Below, piece by piece: positions 1 through 7,629 of a stretch of DNA of 27,456 nucleotides; within the stretch, counting starts at the first letter, position 1, and each line of letters opens with the position of its first letter. This stretch comes from Vibrio sp. UBA2441 (GTDB taxonomy: Bacteria > Pseudomonadota > Gammaproteobacteria > Enterobacterales > Vibrionaceae), in contig DDQN01000057.1 in NCBI GenBank assembly GCA_002342685.1, positions 16,808-44,263 on the forward strand. The letters run 5' to 3'. The notes under the pieces are model-generated. The model did not search any database, was not told the DNA's origin, and worked only from the letters and a program-made list of their open reading frames with translations. The position numbers were made by a program, and so were the translations under genes.

Positions 1-1210
1 ATGCGCCTTGTGCATTGCCAGCCATATCTGTAGACGTCGTTGCCATTTCATTCATTGCTGTGGCTAACTGCTCTAGCTCCTGCAATTGATCTTGCATGGC
101 TGAAGCGGCGACTTCAGAACCTTGTGCAGTCGTCTCTGCACCACGCATGATCTCGTCTCCAATGGACTTGAGCTGCTTAATCTGACCCTGAAGGTTTTCG
201 GTAAAGGTATTAAATCCGCTGGCCAATTCTGCGAACTCTTGATCTGTATTGGTCGCTAAGCGCTGTGTTAAGTCACCATCACCAGAGGCAACATCTTGAA
301 TAGCATTGTTCAAAGAACCAAGTGGCTGCATCAGTTTACCGATTAATACTAATAATAAAGCAATACTGATAGCCAATGCGATAACGGTAAAGATAATGGA
401 GTTAGTTCGCATTTCATAAACTGAAGCGAATGCAATGTCTTGATCCATTGCCATGCCGATATACCAATCCTGGTTCGGCACTTTGATGAAATTGAACACA
501 AACTCTTGGCCGTTTATTTCCGCGTGTTGAACTTGTTGCTTGATCTGAATACCCGATTGATAGGAAGAAAATGGTTGTCCATTTTTATCGGCGTCTGGAT
601 GGGCAATGGTGGTACCCTCGCCATCAACAATGAACAGGTAACCAGCGTCAAATAGTTGCACATTATTAACGATATCGGCGAGGCCAGCCAAACTAACATC
701 AAAGAAAAGTGCGCCCTTGAATCGGCCATTTTCTTTAAGCGGGGTCGCGATAGAGATTAGAATTTCTTTAGTGACTGCATCTGCATATGGGGCGGTAATA
801 ATGAGTTTATTTTGATTCTTTGCGTCTTGATACCAAGGACGGACACGCGCATCCCATGTTGAACCCGGATCCCAGCCTGGGTCTCCACTGATGGCTTTAC
901 CATCTGTTTCTAACCCGCCACCAACCAAGAGAAACGGCTGCTTTAGCCCGGGCTGGTCAATCGCATCCGTTATGGCCTTAGGTGATAAATCGCGCTCTAC
1001 TACGTTGGTGGTATAACGTGCGAGGTCTTTCCGGCCTTCCATATCGGCAACAACGTTATTCTTAACACTTTGCATGATATCGTTCATGCTTATCTCTATG
1101 GTTGCTTCAAGCTCTGACTGAATAGTCATTACTTGTTTTACGGAGAGCAGGCTTACCGTAATTAGCATTAATACGGCTGAAGCTGCGACTATTTTGTGGC
1201 TAAATTTCAT
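1..1210 (-). CDS. Methyl-accepting chemotaxis protein, dCache_1 type (3' end outside window)
   Basis: Inner-membrane chemoreceptor that would signal to CheA/CheW. The first 403 codons are present; the C-terminal signalling tip runs off the left edge. The start is ATG at 1210-1208, preceded by AAGGA about six bases upstream. Visible order: TM1 about residues 7-27, periplasmic dCache domain about 35-275, TM2 about 285-307, HAMP about 308-360, then the start of the coiled-coil signalling helix. The cache domain carries RVRPWY (R124, W126, Y127), Y142, D144 and D171. Their spacing matches the amino-acid-binding dCache_1AA signature of PctA-like receptors, except that the first Tyr of that motif is W119 here. 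An amino-acid or amine ligand is therefore likely but not proven. A sigma-28 promoter candidate lies upstream at 1355-1381. Certain as an MCP; ligand inferred. Confidence 0.95.
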   Translation of the reverse strand, partial: MKFSHKIVAASAVLMLITVSLLSVKQVMTIQSELEATIEISMNDIMQSVKNNVVADMEGRKDLARYTTNVVERDLSPKAITDAIDQPGLKQPFLLVGGGLETDGKAISGDPGWDPGSTWDARVRPWYQDAKNQNKLIITAPYADAVTKEILISIATPLKENGRFKGALFFDVSLAGLADIVNNVQLFDAGYLFIVDGEGTTIAHPDADKNGQPFSSYQSGIQIKQQVQHAEINGQEFVFNFIKVPNQDWYIGMAMDQDIAFASVYEMRTNSIIFTVIALAISIALLLVLIGKLMQPLGSLNNAIQDVASGDGDLTQRLATNTDQEFAELASGFNTFTENLQGQIKQLKSIGDEIMRGAETTAQGSEVAASAMQDQLQELEQLATAMNEMATTSTDMAGNAQGA

Positions 1211-1354
1211 ATCAAGTTCCTTTGAGTACTTCCTTGGGAATTAAGGTGTTAAAGCACAAATTTTTCCATTTTATTACTGACCGATTATTATTTTGATGCC
1301 AGCAATTAAATACTAGGTCATAAATCATGATAAAAGCATGTTTAGATGATAAAT

Positions 1355-1381
1355 CTATCGGTAACTATGCAGATTACTTTA
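1355..1381 (-). promoter_or_regulatory. Candidate sigma-28 (FliA) promoter of the chemoreceptor gene
   Basis: On the minus strand TAAAGTAA (1381-1374), an 11-base spacer and ACCGATAG (1362-1355) match the flagellar sigma-28 consensus TAAAGTTT-N11-GCCGATAA at 6 of 8 bases in each box with exactly the expected spacing. Transcription would start near 1347 and give a leader of about 137 nt. It agrees with the chemotaxis role of the gene. Seen by eye only; no start site is known. Confidence 0.6.
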
Positions 1382-1693
1382 GAGTTTAGCATAGTCTAAA
1401 ATAATGATGTGCCTATAGGAAAACGCCGTATCATCGTGTTTTATTAACAGTTTGTTCTCATAAAATGCTTGTTTGGCTGTGTTTTCCGGTTTTTTATATT
1501 GCCTAATTGGCTTGTTTTGAATTTTAACTTCAAATGAAAATAAGATGTTATTTTTGAGGATGCGACACGTTTGTTTCAGCTAACCGTGATATGAGTCAAA
1601 AATTAATGGTGAGAACTTAGGTAGATGTTAAACAAAAAGTTACTGATAGGCAGTTAACATTATTAGGTTGCAGAAAGGCTTCCAGCCTAAGTG
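1382..1693. other. Non-coding stretch between chemoreceptor promoter and fru terminator
   Basis: AT-rich intergenic DNA with no credible reading frame on either strand. It holds one imperfect stem, TTAGGTTG (1663-1670) with CAGCCTAA (1683-1690), immediately beyond the fru terminator and possibly a second termination structure. I see no clear RNA gene. Confidence 0.5.
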
Positions 1694-1721
1694 AAAAAAG
1701 GGACACTTTTTCAAGTGTCCC
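1694..1721 (-). terminator. Intrinsic terminator of the fruBKA operon
   Basis: Perfect 9-bp stem GGGACACTT (1700-1708) and AAGTGTCCC (1713-1721) with a 4-base loop. On the minus strand it is followed by six T (1699-1694). It lies about 40 bp past the fruA stop codon and is correctly oriented. Confidence 0.9.
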
Positions 1722-1763
1722 AAAATGTCTACGGGGGTTGAGACAAAGTAATGAACTGTTTAA

Positions 1764-3491
1764 TTAAACCGTTGCTGTTTGTGTTTGCTCGGCTCTGTTT
1801 TTCAGGAACGCGTATCCGAAGCCAGTGACTGCTGTACCTGCGGCGATGGCAACAAGGTACATCATGACAAGCTTGATAGCGTTCGGGATAAGAAGAACAA
1901 ACAGACCACCGTGAGGGGCAAGAAGCTCACAACCAAACAACATTGACAATGCTCCAGCTACGGCACCACCGGCCATAGTACAAGGGATTACGCGCATTGG
2001 ATCGCGGGCTGCAAATGGAATTGCACCTTCAGAAATAAAGCATAGGCCTAGTACGAAAGACGCTTTACCGGCTTCACGCTCGCTGGCATCAAATTTACTT
2101 TTTGCTAGGAAGGTAGCAACACCCATACCTAGCGCCGGAACCATACCCGCGGCCATTACTGCTGCCATTGGCGCGTATGTTTGTGACGCCAACAGACCAA
2201 CACCGAAGGTATACGCTGCTTTGTTTACAGGACCGCCAAGGTCGAAACACATCATTGAACCAAGAATAATACCCAGAAGAATCGCATTGGCACTGCCCAT
2301 GTTTTCCAAGAACTCAGTTAATGCAGCCATAACGCTTGCTACCGGGCCACCAACAACATAGATCATGATCAGACCGGTAAATAACGTCGCTATAAACGGG
2401 ATAATTAAGATAGGCTTCAAAGCTTCCATAGAGCGAGGAAGGCTAACTTTATCAGCAATAAACTTGGCAGAATAACCCGCGATAAAGCCCGCTAAGATAC
2501 CGCCCAAAAATCCGGAACCGATTGAACTTGCCAGCATACCACCAACTAAACCGGGAGCAAGACCAGGACGATCCGCGATAGAGAAGGCGATAAAGCCAGC
2601 CAATACAGGAATCATTAATGCAAAGGCAGAGCCACCGCCAATGGTCATCAGAGCTGCGGCCAGTGTACCTTCTTCTTTAAAGGCTTCGATACCAAATATA
2701 AATGATAAAGCAATGATCAAACCACCTGCTACAACGACTGGAAGCATGTGAGATACACCAGTCATCAGGTGCTTATAAACCCCTTTTTTCTCATCAGTGG
2801 ATGCAGAGGAGGCTGAACCTGTGTGAGTGTAAATGGTTGCTTCGTTGAAGGCTTTATCCATCTCTTGTTCGGTCTTTTTAAGTGCAGGACCAGTATTGGT
2901 TTTGTATAGTTTTTTACCGTTAAAACGGCCTAGAGGAACATCAATATCCGCTGCAATAATAACGAGATCAGCGTCTGCAATTTCCTGATCGGTTAGTTGA
3001 TTTTTAGCACCAACACTGCCACGAGTCTCAACTTTTATTTGGTGACCACGACGTTTGCCTTCCTCTTCTAAGGCTTCAGCAGCCATAAAGGTGTGTGCCA
3101 CACCAGTAGGACATGCGGTAATGGCGACAATCTTTTTCACCTGGCCAGTAGTTGTAGACGCAGAAGTTGTTGTGCCTTGTGAAAGAGTCGTTGCATTCGA
3201 AACAGCTTGTGATAGCCACGCTTTTGCATCTTCAGTTAATTCTGAAATTTCGGATTGATACACTTTCTTGCCAACAAAGCGGTTTGTATCAACCGGTGTA
3301 TTTGCTGCGATAACCACTACGTCTGCGTTGGCAATATCAGTATCGGTTAGTATTTCACCTTGAATTACGCTAGATTGGCATTCAATTTTTGCTGTCCAGT
3401 TTAGCGATTTTGCGGCTTGTTCAAGTAATCCTGCTGCGATGATACTATTGGCAACACCGCTAGGGCAGGCTGTTATAATTGCAATATTCAT
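1764..3491 (-). CDS. fruA: PTS fructose transporter subunit EIIB'BC
   Basis: Membrane permease of the fructose phosphotransferase system, taking up fructose and releasing fructose-1-phosphate. The 575-aa chain has the expected B'-B-C order. An N-terminal EIIB' domain carries CPSGVANS (C9). A Ser/Thr-rich linker covers about 100-118. The catalytic EIIB domain carries CPTGVAHTF, with the phospho-acceptor Cys at about C127. The multi-spanning EIIC domain runs from about 240 to the end and includes the FDLGGPVNKAAY segment typical of fructose EIIC. It is the last gene of the fruB-fruK-fruA operon, 37 nt after fruK and before the terminator at 1694-1721. Phosphate passes from FruB (EIIA/HPr) to this protein. 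Expression should depend on Cra acting upstream of fruB. Confidence 0.97.
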   Translation of the reverse strand: MNIAIITACPSGVANSIIAAGLLEQAAKSLNWTAKIECQSSVIQGEILTDTDIANADVVVIAANTPVDTNRFVGKKVYQSEISELTEDAKAWLSQAVSNATTLSQGTTTSASTTTGQVKKIVAITACPTGVAHTFMAAEALEEEGKRRGHQIKVETRGSVGAKNQLTDQEIADADLVIIAADIDVPLGRFNGKKLYKTNTGPALKKTEQEMDKAFNEATIYTHTGSASSASTDEKKGVYKHLMTGVSHMLPVVVAGGLIIALSFIFGIEAFKEEGTLAAALMTIGGGSAFALMIPVLAGFIAFSIADRPGLAPGLVGGMLASSIGSGFLGGILAGFIAGYSAKFIADKVSLPRSMEALKPILIIPFIATLFTGLIMIYVVGGPVASVMAALTEFLENMGSANAILLGIILGSMMCFDLGGPVNKAAYTFGVGLLASQTYAPMAAVMAAGMVPALGMGVATFLAKSKFDASEREAGKASFVLGLCFISEGAIPFAARDPMRVIPCTMAGGAVAGALSMLFGCELLAPHGGLFVLLIPNAIKLVMMYLVAIAAGTAVTGFGYAFLKNRAEQTQTATV

Positions 3492-3528
3492 ATTAATCGA
3501 CCTTTAGTCCGGTTGTCTTGTATGAGTC

Positions 3529-4470
3529 TTAATTGAGCTCAGTACACTGTACTTGTTGTTGTAGGGAATCGAGCTCCGAGAAGCTCTGTAGGCCAACGCC
3601 TACCTGCGATACTGCTAATGCAGAAAGGGCGGTAGCAAAAATAAGTAGTTCTGAATTCTCCATAGTTTGCATATGTCCCCAACAGAGCCCTGCAACTAAT
3701 GTGTCTCCAGCGCCGACAGTGCTGATTACGTTCATTTTTGGAGGTTTGGCTCTAAGCCATCTGTTGTTGTTTAACCACATCACACCGTCAGCTCCCATGG
3801 ATACAACGATGTTTTCAATTCCTTTTACTGATAGCTCAGAAGCGGCTTGCTGACATGCTTCAAGGCTTGTGAGTTTTTTACCGACAAAATGAGAGAGCTC
3901 TTCGTCATTAGGTTTAATCAACCATGGCGATGCTTCTATACCCGCTTTTAATGCGTCGCGGCTACTATCAAAAAGAACCTTTTTTTCCATGGACTGGAGT
4001 TTACTTATCCATTCAGCACAAAGTTCAGCAGAGACCCCTATGGGAAGACTGCCAGCGAGTACGAAGTAGTCATGACTTTCTGCAAGTTCAAAGAGGCATT
4101 TTTCAAACTCTTCGATTGCTGCTGGTGTAACTTTTACCCCAGGAAAATTGATATCACTGACTTGTTTGTCAGATTCAACCAGTTTGACATTAATGCGAGT
4201 AGCACCATCAACACGGATGAAACGGTCTGTAGCGCCAATTTGTTCAAATAGCTGACAGAACATTTCTTGATTGTCTCGACCTAAGAAACCAGTAACGGTC
4301 ACATCAGCGCCTAAGTCAGAGAGAACTCGAGCGACGTTTACGCCTTTACCTGCAGCATGAAAAGCGCTGTTATTGACAAGGCTTACGGTACCGACATTAA
4401 GTGAATTTAAGCTTCCAGTTAGGTCTAAAGCTGGGTTTAGAGTGACTGTGACCACTTTTTTGGTTGTCAT
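3529..4470 (-). CDS. fruK: 1-phosphofructokinase
   Basis: Cytoplasmic PfkB-family kinase converting fructose-1-phosphate to fructose-1,6-bisphosphate, the second step of PTS fructose use. The 313-aa length is normal. Visible family signatures are the N-terminal TLNPALDLTG strand, the AAGKGVNVARVLSDLG glycine motif near residue 40, and the C-terminal TVGAGDTLVAG motif holding the catalytic Asp. It lies 10 nt after fruB and 37 nt before fruA in one transcript. By consuming fructose-1-phosphate it also sets the level of the ligand of Cra, which is encoded divergently. PfkB kinases can differ in substrate, but the operon context makes fruK secure. Confidence 0.97.
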   Translation of the reverse strand: MTTKKVVTVTLNPALDLTGSLNSLNVGTVSLVNNSAFHAAGKGVNVARVLSDLGADVTVTGFLGRDNQEMFCQLFEQIGATDRFIRVDGATRINVKLVESDKQVSDINFPGVKVTPAAIEEFEKCLFELAESHDYFVLAGSLPIGVSAELCAEWISKLQSMEKKVLFDSSRDALKAGIEASPWLIKPNDEELSHFVGKKLTSLEACQQAASELSVKGIENIVVSMGADGVMWLNNNRWLRAKPPKMNVISTVGAGDTLVAGLCWGHMQTMENSELLIFATALSALAVSQVGVGLQSFSELDSLQQQVQCTELN

Positions 4471-4480
4471 AACGGTATCC

Positions 4481-5617
4481 TTAACTTTCGCCTAAGCCAG
4501 ATTCGATAGCGATACCAATCGCTTGTAACGCTTGCGAGGCATCATCTCCATCAGCGACGAACTTCAGTTCATGTCCTTTTTTCACTCCGAGAGCGATAAC
4601 TTTCATTAAGCTTTTTGCGTTAACGGCTTTGCTATCACTATTGAGGTTCGATACTTTAATCGTTGAAGTAAATTTCTTCGCTTCAGCAACCAGCATTGCG
4701 CCAGGACGAGCGTGCAGACCGTGGGCGTTTCTGATAGTGAATGTTGCGCTATTGTCGTCACTATCTTCTGTGCTTACTGTTTCTGCATCTGTACTAAACA
4801 GATTTATTAGTTCTTGTTTACTGGCTTGAATAAGGGTGTTTTGACGTTGTTCAAATATCAACTGACTCAAGGTGCTCAATAGACTTTGGTGGGCGGTATT
4901 GCATGCAGCAAAACTAATGAGCGCATTGACTGGCTTATTTTCGTAAGAGAATTCAGTTGCGGTAGAAACGAAGGACATTGCCGTTTTATTTACACTGGCA
5001 CTACCACTGACAAGCCATAATCCGTGACCAAGATGGGTTGGATTTTTAGTGATAAGTTCAGCAACAAAATCGTTTCCTGCCGAACCGGAGTTTTTAATTA
5101 GTCCAGCGGCAACCGCTGTTAGCTGCATCATGTCGTTTGCAGGAAATTGTTGCTGAATGAGTGAAGCGTCGAACTCAGCTTCAAATTGTACTTCACCATT
5201 AAGCAGCGCAATTATCTGTTCTTTAGTTGTCGCTTGTTTTAGCTTTTCTTCTACGCCATCGGCTGAGAGTACTTTAGTGAGCTGCTTTAATATTCCTAAG
5301 TGCTCGTCTGATTTTGCTGCGATACCGATAGCTACATACGCTACATTACCGTCTCCCCAGTTTACGCCCGCAGGAAAGTGATGAACGACGACACCTGTGG
5401 TTTTTACTAGGTTGCGGGTATCGGTTGTACCGTGAGGAATCGCGATACCATTACCCAGATAGGTCGAGTTTTGGTTTTCTCGGTCTAGCATTCCAGAGAC
5501 ATAATTTGCTTCTACAAGCCCTTTTGCGGCTAGGTCAGATGCTATGGTTTTAATTGCATCTTGTTTAGCATTTGCACCTTGCTGAAGCTTAATATCTTGA
5601 ATGGTCAGTGTAAGCAT
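4481..5617 (-). CDS. fruB: Fructose PTS diphosphoryl transfer protein, EIIA-HPr fusion
   Basis: Cytoplasmic phosphocarrier that takes phosphate from Enzyme I on its C-terminal FPr/HPr domain, passes it to its N-terminal EIIA domain and then to FruA. The N-terminal EIIA domain (about 1-145) has IAIPHGT with active H62. A middle linking domain follows. The C-terminal HPr domain (about 290-378) has NAHGLHARPGA with active His at about 302, and AVNAKSLMKV at the Ser46-like site. The 378-aa length is normal for this fusion. It is the first gene of the operon; the start at 5617 is preceded by AGAGG. Upstream, 5690-5832 holds three Cra operators shared with the divergent cra gene. Confidence 0.97.
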   Translation of the reverse strand: MLTLTIQDIKLQQGANAKQDAIKTIASDLAAKGLVEANYVSGMLDRENQNSTYLGNGIAIPHGTTDTRNLVKTTGVVVHHFPAGVNWGDGNVAYVAIGIAAKSDEHLGILKQLTKVLSADGVEEKLKQATTKEQIIALLNGEVQFEAEFDASLIQQQFPANDMMQLTAVAAGLIKNSGSAGNDFVAELITKNPTHLGHGLWLVSGSASVNKTAMSFVSTATEFSYENKPVNALISFAACNTAHQSLLSTLSQLIFEQRQNTLIQASKQELINLFSTDAETVSTEDSDDNSATFTIRNAHGLHARPGAMLVAEAKKFTSTIKVSNLNSDSKAVNAKSLMKVIALGVKKGHELKFVADGDDASQALQAIGIAIESGLGES

Positions 5618-5689
5618 GGTTGCCTCTTTAACTCTTAAATAAAGAATTTGGTTATTCGTTTATCAGTGAACCGAAACGTGTTTTGTTCA

Positions 5690-5705
5690 GCTGAATCGGT
5701 TCAGC
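5690..5705. promoter_or_regulatory. Cra/FruR operator 1 (fruB-proximal)
   Basis: GCTGAATCGGTTCAGC is a nearly perfect palindrome and matches the Cra consensus TGAAWCGNTTCA with the flanking GC/GC seen in fru operators. It lies 73 bp upstream of the fruB start codon. A weaker, asymmetric Cra-like sequence (GTGAACCGAAAC) is visible just left of it near 5666-5677. Confidence 0.85.
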
Positions 5706-5794
5706 ATTGGTTTAAAAAAATTCAGCAAATCGAGTAGTACTTCGCTAATTCACCTATTGGCTTTAAAGGTGATTCTTTTCAAAGTTAATCTTTT

Positions 5795-5810
5795 GCTGAA
5801 TCCTTTCAGC
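5795..5810. promoter_or_regulatory. Cra/FruR operator 2
   Basis: GCTGAATCCTTTCAGC is the same palindrome with the central CGG replaced by CCT. Its centre is 105 bp from operator 1, very close to ten helical turns, and 22 bp from operator 3. Confidence 0.8.
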
Positions 5811-5816
5811 TGTTAT

Positions 5817-5832
5817 ACTGAATCGGTTCAGC
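5817..5832. promoter_or_regulatory. Cra/FruR operator 3 (cra-proximal) next to a -10 box
   Basis: ACTGAATCGGTTCAGC differs from operator 1 only in the first base. A perfect TATAAT hexamer begins two bases after it (5834-5839) on the plus strand, so the operator would fill the -35/-10 spacer of a cra promoter and allow autorepression. The -35 box is poor, so the promoter is tentative. Confidence 0.8.
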
Positions 5833-5901
5833 ATATAATTCAAGCCAGAAAATAAAGTTTTCTGAAAGAATATGATCAAGCGCACAATTAAGGTAATCAA
5901 G

Positions 5902-6879
5902 ATGACATTAGATGAGATAGCAAAATTGGCCGGTGTCTCAAAAACGACTGCTAGCTATGTTGTGAATGGAAAGGCAAAACAATATCGCATTAGCGAGAAA
6001 ACTCAGCAGAAAGTAATGTTGGTTGTGGAAGAGCATAACTATCGTCCGGATCACGCTGCTTCCTCTCTTCGTGCTGGTAACAGCCGTTCTTTTGGGCTGA
6101 TTATTCCTGATTTAGAAAACTCCAGTTATGCAAAATTAGCCAAATTGCTTGAACAAAATTCTCGCAAAGCGGGTTATCAGATACTCATTGGTTGTAGTGA
6201 TGATGAGCCTGAAACGGAAGAAAAACTTTCGGATGCTCTTATTAGCCGGCGTATTGATGCGCTATTTGTGGCCAGTTGTTTACCCAAAGCGAGTGATTTT
6301 TATCTGAAAGTACAAAAATCTGGAACGCCTGTTATCGCGATTGACCGCCCTTTAGATGATGAACATTTTGGTTGCGTAATTAGTGAAGACTTTACCTCAG
6401 CGTTAGACTTGACCAAGTCAGTGATCACCGGTGAGATTGAAACGGTTGGTCTGATTGGGGCTTTGCCCGAACTTAATATATCCAAAGAACGTCAGTTAGG
6501 TTTTGAGTCTGCGTTGCGCTCACATAACAAAGAATGGATTGTTGGTTATGGAGACCACTTTAATCGCGAAGAAGGAAAAAAGGTTTTTCAGCAGTGGGTT
6601 GATAAAAAGTGTTTGCCGGATGCGGTTATTGCAACATCTTATACTTTGCTCGAAGGCATTCTGGATGTGTTGCTGGATAATCCTGCATTAATGAATCGCA
6701 TAAAATTGGCGACCTTTGGTGATAATCGCTTACTTGATTTCTTGCCAACAAAGATAAACTCATTACCTCAACAGTTTGAACTTATTGCCGATAGTGCGCT
6801 AGCACTTGCATTAAATGCGTCAGCCAAACGTTATCAGGTTGGTGTGGAACTTGTTCCGCGTAAAATTATCAGGCGTTAA
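5902..6879 (+). CDS. cra: Catabolite repressor/activator Cra (FruR), LacI family
   Basis: DNA-binding regulator of the fructose operon, and probably of central carbon genes, that responds to fructose-1-phosphate. I chose ATG 5902 over the in-frame ATG 5872. The chain then begins MTLDEIAKLAGVSKTTASY like E. coli Cra, and AAGG at 5890-5893 lies eight bases upstream. Length 325 aa. The helix-turn-helix and hinge with the characteristic VVNGKAKQYR segment fill about 1-60; the periplasmic-binding-protein-like effector domain follows. Divergent from fruB with three operators between them, so auto- and cross-regulation are expected. In Vibrio cholerae the equivalent FruR has been reported to activate the fru operon when fructose-1-phosphate is present, rather than only repress it. 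Confidence 0.96.
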   Translation: MTLDEIAKLAGVSKTTASYVVNGKAKQYRISEKTQQKVMLVVEEHNYRPDHAASSLRAGNSRSFGLIIPDLENSSYAKLAKLLEQNSRKAGYQILIGCSDDEPETEEKLSDALISRRIDALFVASCLPKASDFYLKVQKSGTPVIAIDRPLDDEHFGCVISEDFTSALDLTKSVITGEIETVGLIGALPELNISKERQLGFESALRSHNKEWIVGYGDHFNREEGKKVFQQWVDKKCLPDAVIATSYTLLEGILDVLLDNPALMNRIKLATFGDNRLLDFLPTKINSLPQQFELIADSALALALNASAKRYQVGVELVPRKIIRR

Positions 6880-6921
6880 TGTGTTAGACTGTTGTGATGA
6901 TACAGAAATAAGTGAATTTAG

Positions 6922-7410
6922 ATGAGTCCAAATCAAACAGACGACTTTGAGCAAGAAGAAGTTGAGATCGAAGCTATTGGCATTGAAGTGTCCAGCCAGC
7001 CAATCGAACTGTATAAAGTATTTAAAATTGCCAACTTGGTTAATGGTGGTGGTGAAGCAAAACATATCATTAGTGAAGGTTACGTCGCGGTAAATGGCGA
7101 GATAGAAACTCGTAAGCGTCGTAAAATTGTTGATGGCGATCTGATTGAGTTTAATCAGGAATATTATGTTGTTATCTGTGATCTTGCTGAAGGCGAGTTG
7201 CCAGAAGTTTATGAAGATGATCTAAATTCCGAAGAGTATTTAGTCAGTGCAGAAGAAGCTGAGGCGATCAATCGTCAATTAGAACAGAAAGGGGACGAAC
7301 AACAAGGGCATGCCGAAGTTATTGATGATTCGGAAGCTACCACTGATACTGAAGAGTCTGAAGTAGAGAAGAAAAAAGACAATGGCAGAAAGTCGATTCA
7401 GTTCTTTTAA
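6922..7410 (+). CDS. S4-domain RNA-binding protein, YbcJ-like, with acidic C-terminal tail
   Basis: Probable cytoplasmic RNA-binding protein. About residues 30-95 resemble E. coli YbcJ: the KIANLVNGGGEAKHIISEG helix-turn, then VAVNGEIETRKRRKI, the basic S4 RNA-binding loop, and DGDLIEF. YbcJ itself is only about 70 aa; this 162-aa protein adds an acidic N-terminal extension and an 80-residue tail rich in Glu and Asp. The tail ends in a basic patch (EKKKDNGRKSIQFF). It follows cra by 42 nt and could be cotranscribed with it. A strong terminator at 7474-7503 closes the unit. The ribosome binding site is weak (AAGTGAA). The RNA target and the role of the tail are unknown. Confidence 0.85.
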   Translation: MSPNQTDDFEQEEVEIEAIGIEVSSQPIELYKVFKIANLVNGGGEAKHIISEGYVAVNGEIETRKRRKIVDGDLIEFNQEYYVVICDLAEGELPEVYEDDLNSEEYLVSAEEAEAINRQLEQKGDEQQGHAEVIDDSEATTDTEESEVEKKKDNGRKSIQFF

Positions 7411-7435
7411 TTAGCCCCACTTTGAACAAAGTTAC

Positions 7436-7468
7436 ATTTTGTAGAGAATTACGTTTTGTAGAGAATAG
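7436..7468. repeat. Short tandem repeat of TTTTGTAGAGAAT
   Basis: The unit TTTTGTAGAGAATTA followed by ACG is repeated almost exactly (starts near 7436 and 7454) between the S4-protein stop codon and the terminator. It looks like a small local duplication and has no evident function. Confidence 0.5.
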
Positions 7469-7473
7469 CATTA

Positions 7474-7503
7474 GCGCCTGTGGCTCATACCACAGGCGTT
7501 TTT
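7474..7503 (+). terminator. Intrinsic terminator after the S4-domain gene
   Basis: CGCCTGTGG (7475-7483) pairs perfectly with CCACAGGCG (7490-7498) around a six-base loop and is followed by TTTTT. It separates the cra/S4 unit from the amylosucrase gene. Confidence 0.9.
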
Positions 7504-7560
7504 CGTTTGAGTATGACTCCAATGTCACATGTCTCCATATTAAGCTTATCTTTTGCGTGA

Positions 7561-7574
7561 CTTAATCGTTTAAG
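7561..7574. promoter_or_regulatory. Cra-like palindrome upstream of amylosucrase
   Basis: CTTAATCGTTTAAG is a near-perfect palindrome with the central CG typical of LacI-family operators. It equals the Cra core CTGAATCGNTTCAG with symmetric changes in both half-sites (G to T, C to A). It lies 55 bp upstream of the amylosucrase ATG. It may be a weak Cra site, or the site of another LacI-type sugar regulator. Confidence 0.35.
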
Positions 7575-7629
7575 ATGGCTATGTTTCTAAAAACCGTATT
7601 TTTGAAAAATTGCATTGTGGGTGCTGCAT

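Noticed and set aside
5872..5901. Upstream in-frame ATG for cra
   Set aside because: The ten extra residues do not match Cra proteins, which begin with the helix-turn-helix segment, and the better spaced ribosome site belongs to ATG 5902.
7615..7629. TTG start for the amylosucrase
   Set aside because: No ribosome site precedes it, and the catalytic residue numbers agree with the Neisseria enzyme when ATG 7630 is used.
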